NCBI RefSeq assembly: GCF_900156315.1
Contig: NZ_FTNI01000032.1
Location: 1 to 64,000, forward strand
Reading direction: 5' to 3'
From: Microbispora rosea
GTDB taxonomy: Bacteria; Actinomycetota; Actinomycetes; Streptosporangiales; Streptosporangiaceae
DNA length: 64,000 bases
Shown here: positions 33,198 through 41,782 of the stretch, one piece after another
Numbering within the stretch: the first letter of the stretch is position 1
How the letters are laid out: each line of letters begins with the position of its first letter
The notes under the pieces: model-generated
Database searches by the model: none
What the model saw: only the letters and a program-made list of their open reading frames with translations
Told to the model about the DNA's origin: nothing
Translations under genes and position numbers: made by a program

Positions 33198-34202
33198 TCA
33201 CTGAGACTGAAGAGAGTCCTCCACGCGCTTGAGGACCGACTGGTCCAGGTTGTCCGGCACCGAAACGTACAGCATCGCGGGACGGGCGTTCTGACCGCGG
33301 TCCACCAGGACGATCGCGCCCTTCTCCTTCTTCCACTTCAGGCCGTTGGCCTCGGCGACCTTGGTGAAGTCCATCTCGAACTCGATGACCCAGCCCTGCT
33401 TGCCGCTCACGGTCAGCGCCTCGTTGCGCAGGATCTTGTGGTCATGCGGGATGCCGTAGAAGTCCTGGTCGAAGGTGAGCAGCAGGGTCTGGGACAGCTG
33501 CCCCAGACCCTGGGAGCCGCTGTAGGGGTAGATCTGGGGCACCTCGGCGGTGTAGACGCTGCCGACCCAGTCGTTGCCCCTGCCGTCGTAGTTCGCCTGG
33601 GACGTCGCCGTGCAGCCGCTCGTCCACAGCGGACTCCGCTGGTCGGCGGGGTTGTTGATGTCCTTCGACTCCGGCACCTGCCACTTGTCGCCGGGGTACG
33701 CGTACGACAGGCCGGTCACCGGGTCCTTGATGCGGTCGCCGGCCGGCTGGGGGAGCTGGGGCAGCGGCGGCGCGGACTGCTGCGGCTCCTGCTCGGGCGG
33801 CACAGTCTGGTCGAGCTGCGGCGCCGTCGCTGTGGTGTCCGGCCGGGCGTTGGCCGTGTAGGCACGATCGCGCAGGACGATGACCGCACCACCGATGACC
33901 AGCGCGAGCACCACCACCGTCGCGATGCCGCCCACGATCCACGGCCAGACCGGGGCCGTACGCCGCGGCGCGCCGAACTCGGGCATCGGAAGCTGCGCCG
34001 TCTGGTTCACAGGCCCCCATTGGGGCTGCGTCTGCTGTGGGGCCTGCAGCGGTGCCTGCTGTGGGGCCTGCTGTGGGGCCTGAGGCGCCCCGGCCTCCTG
34101 CCCGGGAGCGTGGGTGGCGTCGGTCCACTGGGTGCCGTCCCACCATCGCAGGAGAGGGGAGCCGTACGGGTCCGGATACCAGCCGGCGGGGGTCGTCGTC
34201 AT
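33198..34202 (-). CDS. DUF2510 domain membrane protein
   Basis: A ~334-residue protein beginning with the DUF2510 motif GWYPDPYGSPLLRWWDGTQWT, then a Gln/Pro/Ala-rich linker (QQAPQQAPLQAPQQTQPQ region, coded by short repeats), one transmembrane helix (PWIVGGIATVVVLALVIGGAVIVL, ~90-112), a Pro/Gln linker, and an extracytoplasmic domain of about 185 residues of the kind seen in many actinobacterial single-pass proteins (YAYPGDKWQVPES, QANYDGRGNDWVGSVYTAE). Function unknown. The start may be ATG 34202 or GTG 34211; neither has a clear ribosome site. Same strand as the pseudokinase gene, 19 nt or less away, so probably in one operon with it. Confidence 0.75.
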   Translation of the reverse strand: MTTTPAGWYPDPYGSPLLRWWDGTQWTDATHAPGQEAGAPQAPQQAPQQAPLQAPQQTQPQWGPVNQTAQLPMPEFGAPRRTAPVWPWIVGGIATVVVLALVIGGAVIVLRDRAYTANARPDTTATAPQLDQTVPPEQEPQQSAPPLPQLPQPAGDRIKDPVTGLSYAYPGDKWQVPESKDINNPADQRSPLWTSGCTATSQANYDGRGNDWVGSVYTAEVPQIYPYSGSQGLGQLSQTLLLTFDQDFYGIPHDHKILRNEALTVSGKQGWVIEFEMDFTKVAEANGLKWKKEKGAIVLVDRGQNARPAMLYVSVPDNLDQSVLKRVEDSLQSQ

Positions 34203-34221
34203 GCGCGCCACACTAATGAAA

Positions 34222-35568
34222 TCAGCATTTGTAGGTGAAACTTGCCTTGTCCTGGATCGGCTTTCCGGACGTCGTGGGGGACAGGACGCGGAGCGTGGCC
34301 GTGCCCTTGAACGATCCCGATCCGGTCACCTTCCAGTGCAGGGGGAGGTCCACCGACGTGTCTCCCGAGGAGGTGCGCTGCTCCCCCTCCAGCGGCTTGC
34401 GGCCGTCGCTGCGGATCCAGAGGTAGCGGATCGACCCCGCCTCGCCGTTGGTCGTGACGACGCCGACGAAGTCGGCCTGGCCGTCGCAGCGCACTGTCTT
34501 CTTGGGCGCCTTGACGTCGACGTCGCTCACCGCGAGCGGCGCGCCGGGCGTCTGGCGCAGCCACAGGATCACCGCCGCGATCAGGATCGCCAGCAGCAAG
34601 GTCCCCGCCCAGGCCGTCGAACGCCTCCGGCGCCGCCGGGGAGCCGGACCGCGGGTTTGGGTGGCCGTGATGGCGGCGGAGGTCTGCCCGGCCCGCCAGA
34701 TCTGCGCGGCCGTGGTCTCGGTCGGGACCCCGGGCCCGAACCGCATCATCACGTCGCCGGGGCCGTCCGCCGCGCCCGGCAGGTCGAGCAGGGTCACCGC
34801 CTCCCCGCCGGAAGAACCGGCGGCCACGCCGGCGGCAGGGCCGATGGGGAGATCGGGGGACGTGGGCGCGGACAGGCCGTGGGCCGCGCGGGCCAGCCCT
34901 TCCCTGCCCACCCCGGGGAACGCGTCGCGCTCTGCGAGCAGCGTGTCCCGCGCGGCGGCCAGTCCGTGGGCCGCGGCGGCCGACGCGCGCCGCAGCGCCG
35001 CCGCGGCGTGTCCCTGACCGCAGTTCGCGGCCAGTGCGCCGGCGAGCGCGGCCCAGGCCGCCACGTCCTGCTCCGCGGACGCGTGCTCGCCCCGCAGCGC
35101 CCGCAGCAGGCCGCGCTCGGCCAGCAGCACCGAGCCGTCCTCGCCGATCACGATGGTCCCCGCGTGCAGCGCGCCGTGGGCCGCCCCGGCGGCGTGCACG
35201 GTGAGCAGCGCCTGCGCGGTCTCCAGGAGCACGGTCGCCGCGCCGCCCGGGTCCAGGCGGCCGGCGGCCATCAGGTCGGCGACGGCCGGCGTCGCCCGTG
35301 TGGTGATCAGCCAGACCTCGTCGCGCGCGGCCACCAGGTCGATCACGGGCAGCAGCCCGATCGGCCCGCCCGACTGGAGACGCACGTCGGCGCCGACCGT
35401 CGCGACGAGCCGCTCGCGTGCCCCGGCCGTCGCGACGGCCGGGGGATCGAATAACAGCGCGCCGGACGGCCGTCCGTCGGGGGACACGGCGTCCGCCCAG
35501 GTGCCGACCTCGCTGCGCCGGGTGCGGCCGGTGAGCCGGTGCCCCGCGACCGTCGCGCCTTCTCGCAT
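34222..35568 (-). CDS. Membrane pseudokinase (degenerate Ser/Thr kinase-like) with extracellular domain
   Basis: A 448-residue protein in which residues ~20-230 align loosely with the kinase fold of its neighbours but without catalytic residues: the catalytic loop HRDxKPEN is replaced by HGALHAGTIVI and the DFG motif by AERGL, and no glycine loop or ATP lysine is evident. A transmembrane helix follows at about 318-337 (WAGTLLLAILIAAVILWL) and a ~110-residue extracellular beta domain with two Cys. The ATG directly follows the TAG stop of the kinase gene (no gap), so translation is coupled. It may act as a scaffold or as the partner of the two kinases. Confidence 0.7.
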   Translation of the reverse strand: MREGATVAGHRLTGRTRRSEVGTWADAVSPDGRPSGALLFDPPAVATAGARERLVATVGADVRLQSGGPIGLLPVIDLVAARDEVWLITTRATPAVADLMAAGRLDPGGAATVLLETAQALLTVHAAGAAHGALHAGTIVIGEDGSVLLAERGLLRALRGEHASAEQDVAAWAALAGALAANCGQGHAAAALRRASAAAAHGLAAARDTLLAERDAFPGVGREGLARAAHGLSAPTSPDLPIGPAAGVAAGSSGGEAVTLLDLPGAADGPGDVMMRFGPGVPTETTAAQIWRAGQTSAAITATQTRGPAPRRRRRRSTAWAGTLLLAILIAAVILWLRQTPGAPLAVSDVDVKAPKKTVRCDGQADFVGVVTTNGEAGSIRYLWIRSDGRKPLEGEQRTSSGDTSVDLPLHWKVTGSGSFKGTATLRVLSPTTSGKPIQDKASFTYKC

Positions 35569-37248
35569 CTACCGCCGCCTTCGGTGCCGTCCGCGCATGC
35601 GTCCCATGGCCAGTGTGGCGGGAACGAGGCCGATCGTCACCAGGGCGGCGGCGAGCCCGCCCGTCGGAGTATCGGAAGGAGGGGTGGGCGAAAGCGTCAG
35701 CCGCGGCGGCGGTTCGGTCGTCGGGGACGGGGGCGTGCCCGGATTGCTCTGTGTCGGCGTCGGCTGGCTGGTGGAGGGCTGCGTCGTCGGCCGAGTGGGC
35801 CGGGTAGTGGGCCGTGTCGTGGGCGGGTTGCTGGTCTGGGCGGGGCTGGGCCGCGTGCTCGTCGGCGTGTTGCCGCGCGGGTCCACCGTGACCGAGTCGT
35901 CCGAGGGCACGGGCTTCGGCGACGGCCTCGGCTTCGGGGTCCGCCTGATGGTCGGCGTGGGCCTCGGCTTCGCGGTCGTCGAGAGGCTGGGCCTGGGGGT
36001 CGCCCGCTGGGTCGCGCTGGGCCGCACGGTCGGCGGCGTCGTCGGCGGGGTGCTCGGCTCCTGGCCGGTGGCCGCCGGGGTGGGGGTGGCGTCCTCGGGC
36101 TGCTCGACCGGCTCGTCGGTGGGCTCGCCGCCGGAGTCGTCCTCCACCTCGATCGAGGAGGGATCGATCGCGGGCGGGCTCGACGTCTCGATCGTCGTCC
36201 CCGCCTGCAGGGTCGTGCCGCCGCTCACGGTCTGGACCAGTGCCACCGTTCCGCCCGCGATCACGACCATTCCGGCCAGGGTCAGGCCGATCTTCATGCG
36301 GGTCTGGCTCAGCAGCCCGCCGAGCTTGGTCTCGGCCAGCGCGGTGCCGGTCTCGGGGTCGTTCTCCCTCAGCGGGAAGAACGGCACGAGCAGACCGGCG
36401 AGCGCCGCGAGCCGGCGCCGTCCGCGCTCCTCCCAGGCCGGGCCGTACGCACCGGCGGCGATGGTCTCGAGCTCCCGCAGGAACTCCTCGGCCGACGCGA
36501 ACCGGTCCTCCGGCCGTTTGGCCATGCCGCACTCCACGAGGTCGCGCAGCGGAGGCGGCACCTCGTCGACCGGAGGAGGGGTCGCCTGGTGCTGGCGGGC
36601 CAGCGCGGCCATGTTCTGCGCCCGGAACGGCCGTCCGCCGGTGAGGCACTCGAAGAAGACGACGGTGGCGGCGTAGACGTCGCTCGCCGGTCCGGCCTTG
36701 CCGCCCGACCACTGCTCCGGGGCCATGTACGGCGGCGTACCGGCCGCCCTGACCCCCTCGCCGGCCTGCGCCGCGATGCCGAAGTCGACGAGCTTGCTGG
36801 TGCCGTCGGCCTCGACCATGACGTTCTCGGGCTTGTAGTCGCGGTGGACGACGCCGATGGAGTGCGCCGCGGCCAGGCCGAGCAGCGAGCCCTTGAGCAC
36901 GGCGAGCGCGGCCTCGGGACCGGTCGGGCCCTCCGAGCGGAGCATCGCGCGCAGCGAGACGCCGTCGATGAGCTCCATGACGATGGCGGCGCCGCGCGCG
37001 GTCTCGACGTACTCGTAGAAGCGCGCCGCGTGGGGGCTGGGGTCCATGGCGGCGAGCAGGCGGGCCTCGTGCCGGAACCGGGCGACGAAGTGGAGGTCCG
37101 CCATCATCTCGTCGGACAGGTACTTGATCGCCACAGGGATGTCGTCGGCGTCGTGCCGCGCGAGAATCACCCGCCCGGCGCCCCCGGTTCCGAGTTCACG
37201 AATTTCCGTATAGCCGGGGACGCGCCAGGCGCCCGTCTGGCCGTGCAT
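35569..37248 (-). CDS. Ser/Thr protein kinase with extracellular Pro/Thr-rich stalk and second C-terminal hydrophobic helix
   Basis: A ~559-residue kinase. Numbered from ATG 37248, the glycine loop is GTGGAGRV, ATP lysine K42 (AIKYL), catalytic D137 (HRDYKPEN) and metal D155 (VDFG), and APE is APEQW. A transmembrane helix at ~325-347 leads to about 180 residues of Pro/Thr/Ser-rich, presumably glycosylated, sequence, and a second hydrophobic segment (GGLAAALVTIGLVPATLAMG) ending in RRRR. ATG 37248 has GAGGAGA 9 nt upstream; ATG 37266 is possible. First gene of an operon with the pseudokinase. Strongly similar to the kinase at 37384-39606. Confidence 0.88.
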   Translation of the reverse strand: MHGQTGAWRVPGYTEIRELGTGGAGRVILARHDADDIPVAIKYLSDEMMADLHFVARFRHEARLLAAMDPSPHAARFYEYVETARGAAIVMELIDGVSLRAMLRSEGPTGPEAALAVLKGSLLGLAAAHSIGVVHRDYKPENVMVEADGTSKLVDFGIAAQAGEGVRAAGTPPYMAPEQWSGGKAGPASDVYAATVVFFECLTGGRPFRAQNMAALARQHQATPPPVDEVPPPLRDLVECGMAKRPEDRFASAEEFLRELETIAAGAYGPAWEERGRRRLAALAGLLVPFFPLRENDPETGTALAETKLGGLLSQTRMKIGLTLAGMVVIAGGTVALVQTVSGGTTLQAGTTIETSSPPAIDPSSIEVEDDSGGEPTDEPVEQPEDATPTPAATGQEPSTPPTTPPTVRPSATQRATPRPSLSTTAKPRPTPTIRRTPKPRPSPKPVPSDDSVTVDPRGNTPTSTRPSPAQTSNPPTTRPTTRPTRPTTQPSTSQPTPTQSNPGTPPSPTTEPPPRLTLSPTPPSDTPTGGLAAALVTIGLVPATLAMGRMRGRHRRRR

Positions 37249-37383
37249 AACGGTCTGTCTCCTCATCGCCTGGGGCCCCCGCCGAATGACGAAACCGTAG
37301 CTTAGTGACGCACCGCCTGATGCGCTGAGAAGTCACGATTTAGTCAGACTGGGTTGTCAGTAATAGTCCGATCCCATCCGGTC

Positions 37384-39606
37384 CTATTTGATGCACGAAT
37401 CCGTCTGCCGGGTGACCGTGGAGGCGCCGCCCGCCGCGGCCGGGGAGGTCGACGCGGTCACGCCGTACGAGTCGCAGGGCCGGCGGGAGTAGGTGTACGA
37501 GGTCGTGACGGTGTAGCCGGTCTTGCCCGACAGGCTGACGGTCCGGGTGGACACGGTGGAGCCGCCGCTCGTCCAGGCGAGGTTCAACCGCACCTCGGAG
37601 GTGTTGCCGGTGGTGACGGTGATGGTGGACGTGGCCGTCGTCCCGCTGATGGCCAGGCTCTGCACGCGTACCTGGCCGACGGAGGCGGGGCAGGTCACAG
37701 TGACCGAACGCGAGGCGGCGCCGCCCGGGGCCGCGGGGTCGGTCGAGGCGCCGAACGTGACGCTCTCGCCGCAGGGGCGGCGCGGGAAGGTGTACGACAG
37801 CGTCCGTGTGTAGGTCCTCGCCCCGGACAGGCGGACCGTCTTCGTGCCGCCGTCCGCCGAGGGCGCGGAGAACCGTCCGGTGAGGTCCACCGGGCCGGTG
37901 CCGTCGGTGGTCACCGTCACGGTGGCTGTCACGGTGGCCGACGCGGCTCCGGCCGAGGACACGGCCGGTGTGCCGACCCTCAGCGCGGTGACCGAGGTCG
38001 GGCACGGCGGAACCTTCGCCGTGGCCTCGCGGGCGCCGCCCGGCGCGGCCGGGCGGGTGGTCACGCTCATGCCCCAGGTGCCCGAGCAGACGCGGCCGAG
38101 CCCGCCGGAGACGGTGCGGGTGTAGGACGTCGCGCCGCGGAGGGTGAGCGTGCGGGTGGCGGTCACCGTGCCGTTCGCGGTGAAGCGCACGGTCAGGGTC
38201 ACCGTGCCCGGCCCGCTCGTCCTGACGGTGACCGTGCCGGCCCCGGTCGCGCCGTCCTCACCGGTTCCGGCCCGGTATGACAGCCCGCCGACATCCAGGT
38301 CGGCGACCGTGCTGAGCGACGGAGAAGGCGACGGCGAGGGTGACGGAGAGGGCGACGGCGAGGGTGACGGCTTCACCGACGGTGTGGCCGAGGGCGTCGG
38401 GGAGGGCGTCGGGGAGGGTGCTGGAGAAGGCTCCGGCGAGGGCGTGACCGATTCCGCGACGGCCGCGTCCGGAGTCTCCCGGGGCGTCTCGCTCGGTGTC
38501 TCGTGCGGTGTCTCGTGCGGTGTCCCGCTCGGTGTCTTCTTGGGGACGACCGGCGACGCGGACGCCGCGACGGTGCGCGTCCCGGCCGAGCCGAGGGCGT
38601 ACGCGCCGATGCCGCCGCCCGCGACCACGATCAGCACGGCCCCGGCGGTGAGCAGGACACCCCTGCTCCGCAGCGACCGCAGCGCCGTGGTGAACAGCGA
38701 GGTGCCGACCTCGGGGGGACGTGCCCGGTTCAGCGGGAACGTCGCGGCCAGGGTGGCGGCGAGCGCGGCCAGCCTGCGACGGCCTCGCTCCTCCCAGTCC
38801 GGGCCGTACGCGGCCACGGCGGCCCGCTCCAGCTCGGCGACGAACGCCGCCGCGCTCGCCGGCCGCAGCGCGGGGTCCTTGGCCATGCCGCGCGCGACCA
38901 GGTGCCGCAGCGGTTCCGGGACCTCCTCGACCGGTACGGGGGCCGTCCTGTGCATGTGCCGGAGGACGGAGTGCTCGGTCGCCCGGTAGGGCCGGTGCCC
39001 GGTCAGGCACTCGAAGAAGACCGCGGTCGCGGCGTACACGTCCGACGCCGGCGAGGTGGCCGTGCCCGTCCACTGCTCGGGGGCCATGTACGGCGGGGTG
39101 CCGGCCGGGGAGCCGGGGGCTCCTCCGGCCCGCACCGCGATGCCGAAGTCGGCGAGCTTGCTCGCCCCGTCGGCGGTGACCAGCACGTTCTCGGGCTTGT
39201 AGTCCCGGTGGACGACGCCGGTCGCGTGCGCCGCGGCCAGGCCGAGCAGGGAGCCCTTGAGGACGGCGAGCGCGGCCTCGGCGCCCGTCGGGCCCTGCTC
39301 GCGCAGCAGCGCTCGCAAGGTGGGACCGTCGACCAGTTCCATGACGATCGCGGCGCCCCGCCCGGTCTCCAGGTACTCGTAGAGCCGCACCACGTGGGGG
39401 TCGTCCAGCTCGACGAGCAGGCGGGCCTCCTGCCGGAAGCGAACGACGAATCCCTCGTCCCGGCGCAGGTCCTCCGACAGGTACTTGATCGCCACCGGGG
39501 CGCCGGACCACTCGTGGACGGCGAGAACGACGCGGCCGCCGCCTCCCGCGCCCAGCTCACGCGTCACCGTGTAGCCGGGCACATTCCAGTGCTCGGCGGA
39601 ACTCAT
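37384..39606 (-). CDS. Ser/Thr protein kinase with three repeated extracellular beta domains
   Basis: A 740-residue kinase: glycine loop GAGGGGRV, K41 in AIKYL, HRDYKPEN, ADFG and APEQW, so catalytically complete. A transmembrane helix at ~318-340 is followed by a Pro/Ser/Glu-rich stalk with repeated HETP/SETP and SPSP units, then three tandem ~95-residue beta domains, each with conserved threonine-rich strands, an RxCxS-type cysteine, an AAPGGA loop and a final Cys (CSGTWG, CGESVTF, CDSYGVT). These may sense cell-wall ligands, like PASTA kinases, though the domains are not PASTA. 117 bp separate its stop from the next kinase start. Confidence 0.88.
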   Translation of the reverse strand: MSSAEHWNVPGYTVTRELGAGGGGRVVLAVHEWSGAPVAIKYLSEDLRRDEGFVVRFRQEARLLVELDDPHVVRLYEYLETGRGAAIVMELVDGPTLRALLREQGPTGAEAALAVLKGSLLGLAAAHATGVVHRDYKPENVLVTADGASKLADFGIAVRAGGAPGSPAGTPPYMAPEQWTGTATSPASDVYAATAVFFECLTGHRPYRATEHSVLRHMHRTAPVPVEEVPEPLRHLVARGMAKDPALRPASAAAFVAELERAAVAAYGPDWEERGRRRLAALAATLAATFPLNRARPPEVGTSLFTTALRSLRSRGVLLTAGAVLIVVAGGGIGAYALGSAGTRTVAASASPVVPKKTPSGTPHETPHETPSETPRETPDAAVAESVTPSPEPSPAPSPTPSPTPSATPSVKPSPSPSPSPSPSPSPSPSLSTVADLDVGGLSYRAGTGEDGATGAGTVTVRTSGPGTVTLTVRFTANGTVTATRTLTLRGATSYTRTVSGGLGRVCSGTWGMSVTTRPAAPGGAREATAKVPPCPTSVTALRVGTPAVSSAGAASATVTATVTVTTDGTGPVDLTGRFSAPSADGGTKTVRLSGARTYTRTLSYTFPRRPCGESVTFGASTDPAAPGGAASRSVTVTCPASVGQVRVQSLAISGTTATSTITVTTGNTSEVRLNLAWTSGGSTVSTRTVSLSGKTGYTVTTSYTYSRRPCDSYGVTASTSPAAAGGASTVTRQTDSCIK

Positions 39607-39666
39607 GCGGCCTCCCTGGTCGATGAACGGTCGGCCGTAGTGTCGGTGAAACCGCTTGCAACCCGC

Positions 39667-40314
39667 TTACAGCCGTGGCCGGCGGTTCGCGACGTGCGGG
39701 GGAACCGGGATGCCGGGCGTGAGGCGCGGGTCGGTCTCGGGAGCGCCCCACGACACGGTGAGCGGCAGCACGCCCGCCCAGACGGGCAGGTCGTAGTCCT
39801 CCTCGTCGTCTACCGGCGGTCCCTGCCGGACCTTCACCGACGCCTCCTCCAGGGACAGGGCGACCACGGCCGTTGCGGCCGTCTCCTTGCGGTCCGGCAG
39901 GCGTACGACGTCCCACTGCCCGGGGGCGAGCTGTTCGGTGATGGCCCGCAGTCCGGCGAGTCGTTCCTCCGGGTCGTCCACCATCCGGGCGAGGCCGTAG
40001 ACCATGGCGGACCGGTAGTTCACGGAGTGGTGGAAGGCGGAGCGCGCCAGCACGATGCCGTCGAGGTGGGTCACGGTGACGCAGACCGGGCTGCCGAGCG
40101 CGGCACGCAGCGAGGTCGCGCCGGTGGAGCCGTGGAGGTAGAGGGTGTCGCCGATCCGCCCGTATCCGGTGGGGACCACCATGGGGGATCCGTCGGCCAC
40201 CACGCCGAGATGACAGATGAGACCGGCGTCCAGGATCGCGTACAGGTCGGCGCGGTCGATGCGGGCGCGGTCTTTCGACCGCCTAAGGGTTGTACGGGCG
40301 GTTGTGGAGAGCAT
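39667..40314 (-). CDS. FMN-binding split-barrel protein (pyridoxamine 5'-phosphate oxidase-like)
   Basis: A 215-residue protein with the split-barrel flavin fold of the PNPOx-like/NimA family: ARIDRADLYAILDAGLICHLGVVADGSPMVVPTGYGRIGDTLYLHGSTGATSLRAAL given by its landmarks VVPTGYGR and YLHGSTGA, then CVTVTHLDGIVLARSAFHHSVNYRSAMVYG, whose HHSVNYRSA segment is typical. Such proteins bind FMN, F420 or pyridoxal derivatives and act as reductases; the substrate is unknown. Divergent from a MocR gene, which typically regulates the neighbour and pyridoxal metabolism. ATG 40314. Confidence 0.8.
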   Translation of the reverse strand: MLSTTARTTLRRSKDRARIDRADLYAILDAGLICHLGVVADGSPMVVPTGYGRIGDTLYLHGSTGATSLRAALGSPVCVTVTHLDGIVLARSAFHHSVNYRSAMVYGLARMVDDPEERLAGLRAITEQLAPGQWDVVRLPDRKETAATAVVALSLEEASVKVRQGPPVDDEEDYDLPVWAGVLPLTVSWGAPETDPRLTPGIPVPPHVANRRPRL

Positions 40315-40333
40315 GTCCGATAAGTTAGGCCGA

Positions 40334-40396
40334 AGTGGACCGGCGGAACACGTCCACTCAGTGCCCATACGGAGAGACCACTTTGCGGGGACCACT
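40334..40396. promoter_or_regulatory. Multiple CCACT boxes, candidate MocR operator
   Basis: AGTGGAC (40334-40340) is inverted relative to GTCCACT (40352-40358); two further GACCACT copies follow in direct orientation at 40376-40382 and 40390-40396, the last touching the MocR start codon. MocR/PdxR dimers typically bind one inverted and one or two direct repeats between divergent genes, as here. Confidence 0.6.
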
Positions 40397-41782
40397 GTGC
40401 GCGTGACCATAGATCTGCCGCTGGCCGTGGACCGCGAGGCCGCGGTGCCGCTCGCCGTCCAGGTGGCCGGTCAACTGCGGGAGGCCATGCGCACCGGCCG
40501 GCTCAGGGCGGGGGAGCGGCTGCCGTCCACGCGGGCCCTCGCCGCCCTGCTGGGCGTCAGCAGGACCGTCGCTACGGACGCGTACCAGCAGTTGTACGCC
40601 GAGGGGTGGCTGGACGGGCGGCACGGCTCGGGCACCTATGTGGCCGACGACACCCTGCCGTACGAGAAGCCCGGCGCACAGGTGATCGAAACCCGCGGCA
40701 GCGTCCACCGCGAGCCGGCGCCCCCGGGTTGGGTGGACCTGCGGCCGGGGCGGCCGTGGGTGTTCGGGTACGACACGGCGGCCTGGCGGCGGGCCTGGCG
40801 CTCGGCCGGCGAGCTCGCGCTGAACGCGTTTCCCGACCCCTACGGCCATCCGGAGCTGCGCGAGCTGCTGGCCGACCACCTGCGCAGGGCCAGGGCCGTG
40901 CCGGTGGGCGCCGGGAACGTCATGGTCACCAGGGGCACCGGCAACGGCCTCGACCTGATCGCCGCCACGCTGCTCGGGCCGGGGACCCGGGCCGGCGTGG
41001 AGGAGCCGGGCTGGCGGGCCGCCCGGCGGATCTTCGCCTCCCGGGGCGCGGAGGTCGTGCCCTGCCCGGTGGACGAGCAGGGCGTGATCGTCGAGGCGCT
41101 CCCCGACGACCTGCGGGTGCTCTACACCACGCCCGCCCACCAGTTCCCGGTCGGCGGCAGGCTGCCGATCCCGCGCAGGGAGAAGCTGCTCGCCTGGGCG
41201 CGCAGGACCGGCGCGATCGTCGTCGAGGACGACTACGACGCCGAGTTCCGCTACGACGTCGCGCCGCTGCCCGCGCTCTACGGGCTCGACCCCGGGCGGG
41301 TGGTGCTGCTCGGCACGCTGTCGAAGTCGCTCGGTCCCGACGTCGGGCTCGGCTGGCTGGTCGCCCCCGCCGACCTGCTCGACGCCGTGGCCGAGCGCAG
41401 GATGCAGCTCGCCGACCGCACGTCCGGGCCGGTCCAGCGGGCCGTGGCGACCCTGCTGGAACGCGGTGACCTCGACCGGCACCTGCGCAGGATGCGGCTG
41501 GAGTACGCCCGCCGGAGGGCGGCCATCGTCGAGGCGCTCGGGCCGTACGTGCGGGGCGACACGGCCGGGCTCCACGTCATGGTCACCCTGCCCGCCGGCG
41601 TGCTCCCCGGCCTCGTGCGGCGGGCCGGGGAACGCGGCGTGCTCCTGGACACGACCGAACCCCACCACCTGGGGCCGCCTCGGGTGCACGGCCTCGTGCT
41701 GGGCTACGGCTCGGCCTCCCGGGCCGACGTGCGGCGCGGGTGCGCGGTGATCCGGGAGCTCATACCTCCTGCAGAAGCCTGA
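40397..41782 (+). CDS. MocR family regulator (GntR helix-turn-helix fused to aminotransferase)
   Basis: The ~461-residue protein combines a GntR winged helix (residues ~10-80: QVAGQLREAMRTGRLRAGERLPSTRALAALLGVSRT as family core, then VATDAYQQLYAEGWLDGRHGSGTYV) with a fold-type I aminotransferase-like domain (YDAEFRYD, Schiff-base Lys in GTLSKSLGPDVGLGW). MocR proteins bind PLP or its derivatives and regulate vitamin B6, taurine or GABA genes. GTG 40397 is taken because GCGGGG precedes it and the family starts here. It probably controls the divergent split-barrel gene. It overlaps the convergent amidase-like gene by 23 nt. Confidence 0.9.
   Translation: MRVTIDLPLAVDREAAVPLAVQVAGQLREAMRTGRLRAGERLPSTRALAALLGVSRTVATDAYQQLYAEGWLDGRHGSGTYVADDTLPYEKPGAQVIETRGSVHREPAPPGWVDLRPGRPWVFGYDTAAWRRAWRSAGELALNAFPDPYGHPELRELLADHLRRARAVPVGAGNVMVTRGTGNGLDLIAATLLGPGTRAGVEEPGWRAARRIFASRGAEVVPCPVDEQGVIVEALPDDLRVLYTTPAHQFPVGGRLPIPRREKLLAWARRTGAIVVEDDYDAEFRYDVAPLPALYGLDPGRVVLLGTLSKSLGPDVGLGWLVAPADLLDAVAERRMQLADRTSGPVQRAVATLLERGDLDRHLRRMRLEYARRRAAIVEALGPYVRGDTAGLHVMVTLPAGVLPGLVRRAGERGVLLDTTEPHHLGPPRVHGLVLGYGSASRADVRRGCAVIRELIPPAEA

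Noticed and set aside
35569..35700. LPxTG cell-wall sorting signal in the kinase tail
   Set aside because: Only a hydrophobic stretch and arginine tail are present; no LPxTG, LAxTG or similar motif precedes it, so sortase anchoring is not claimed.
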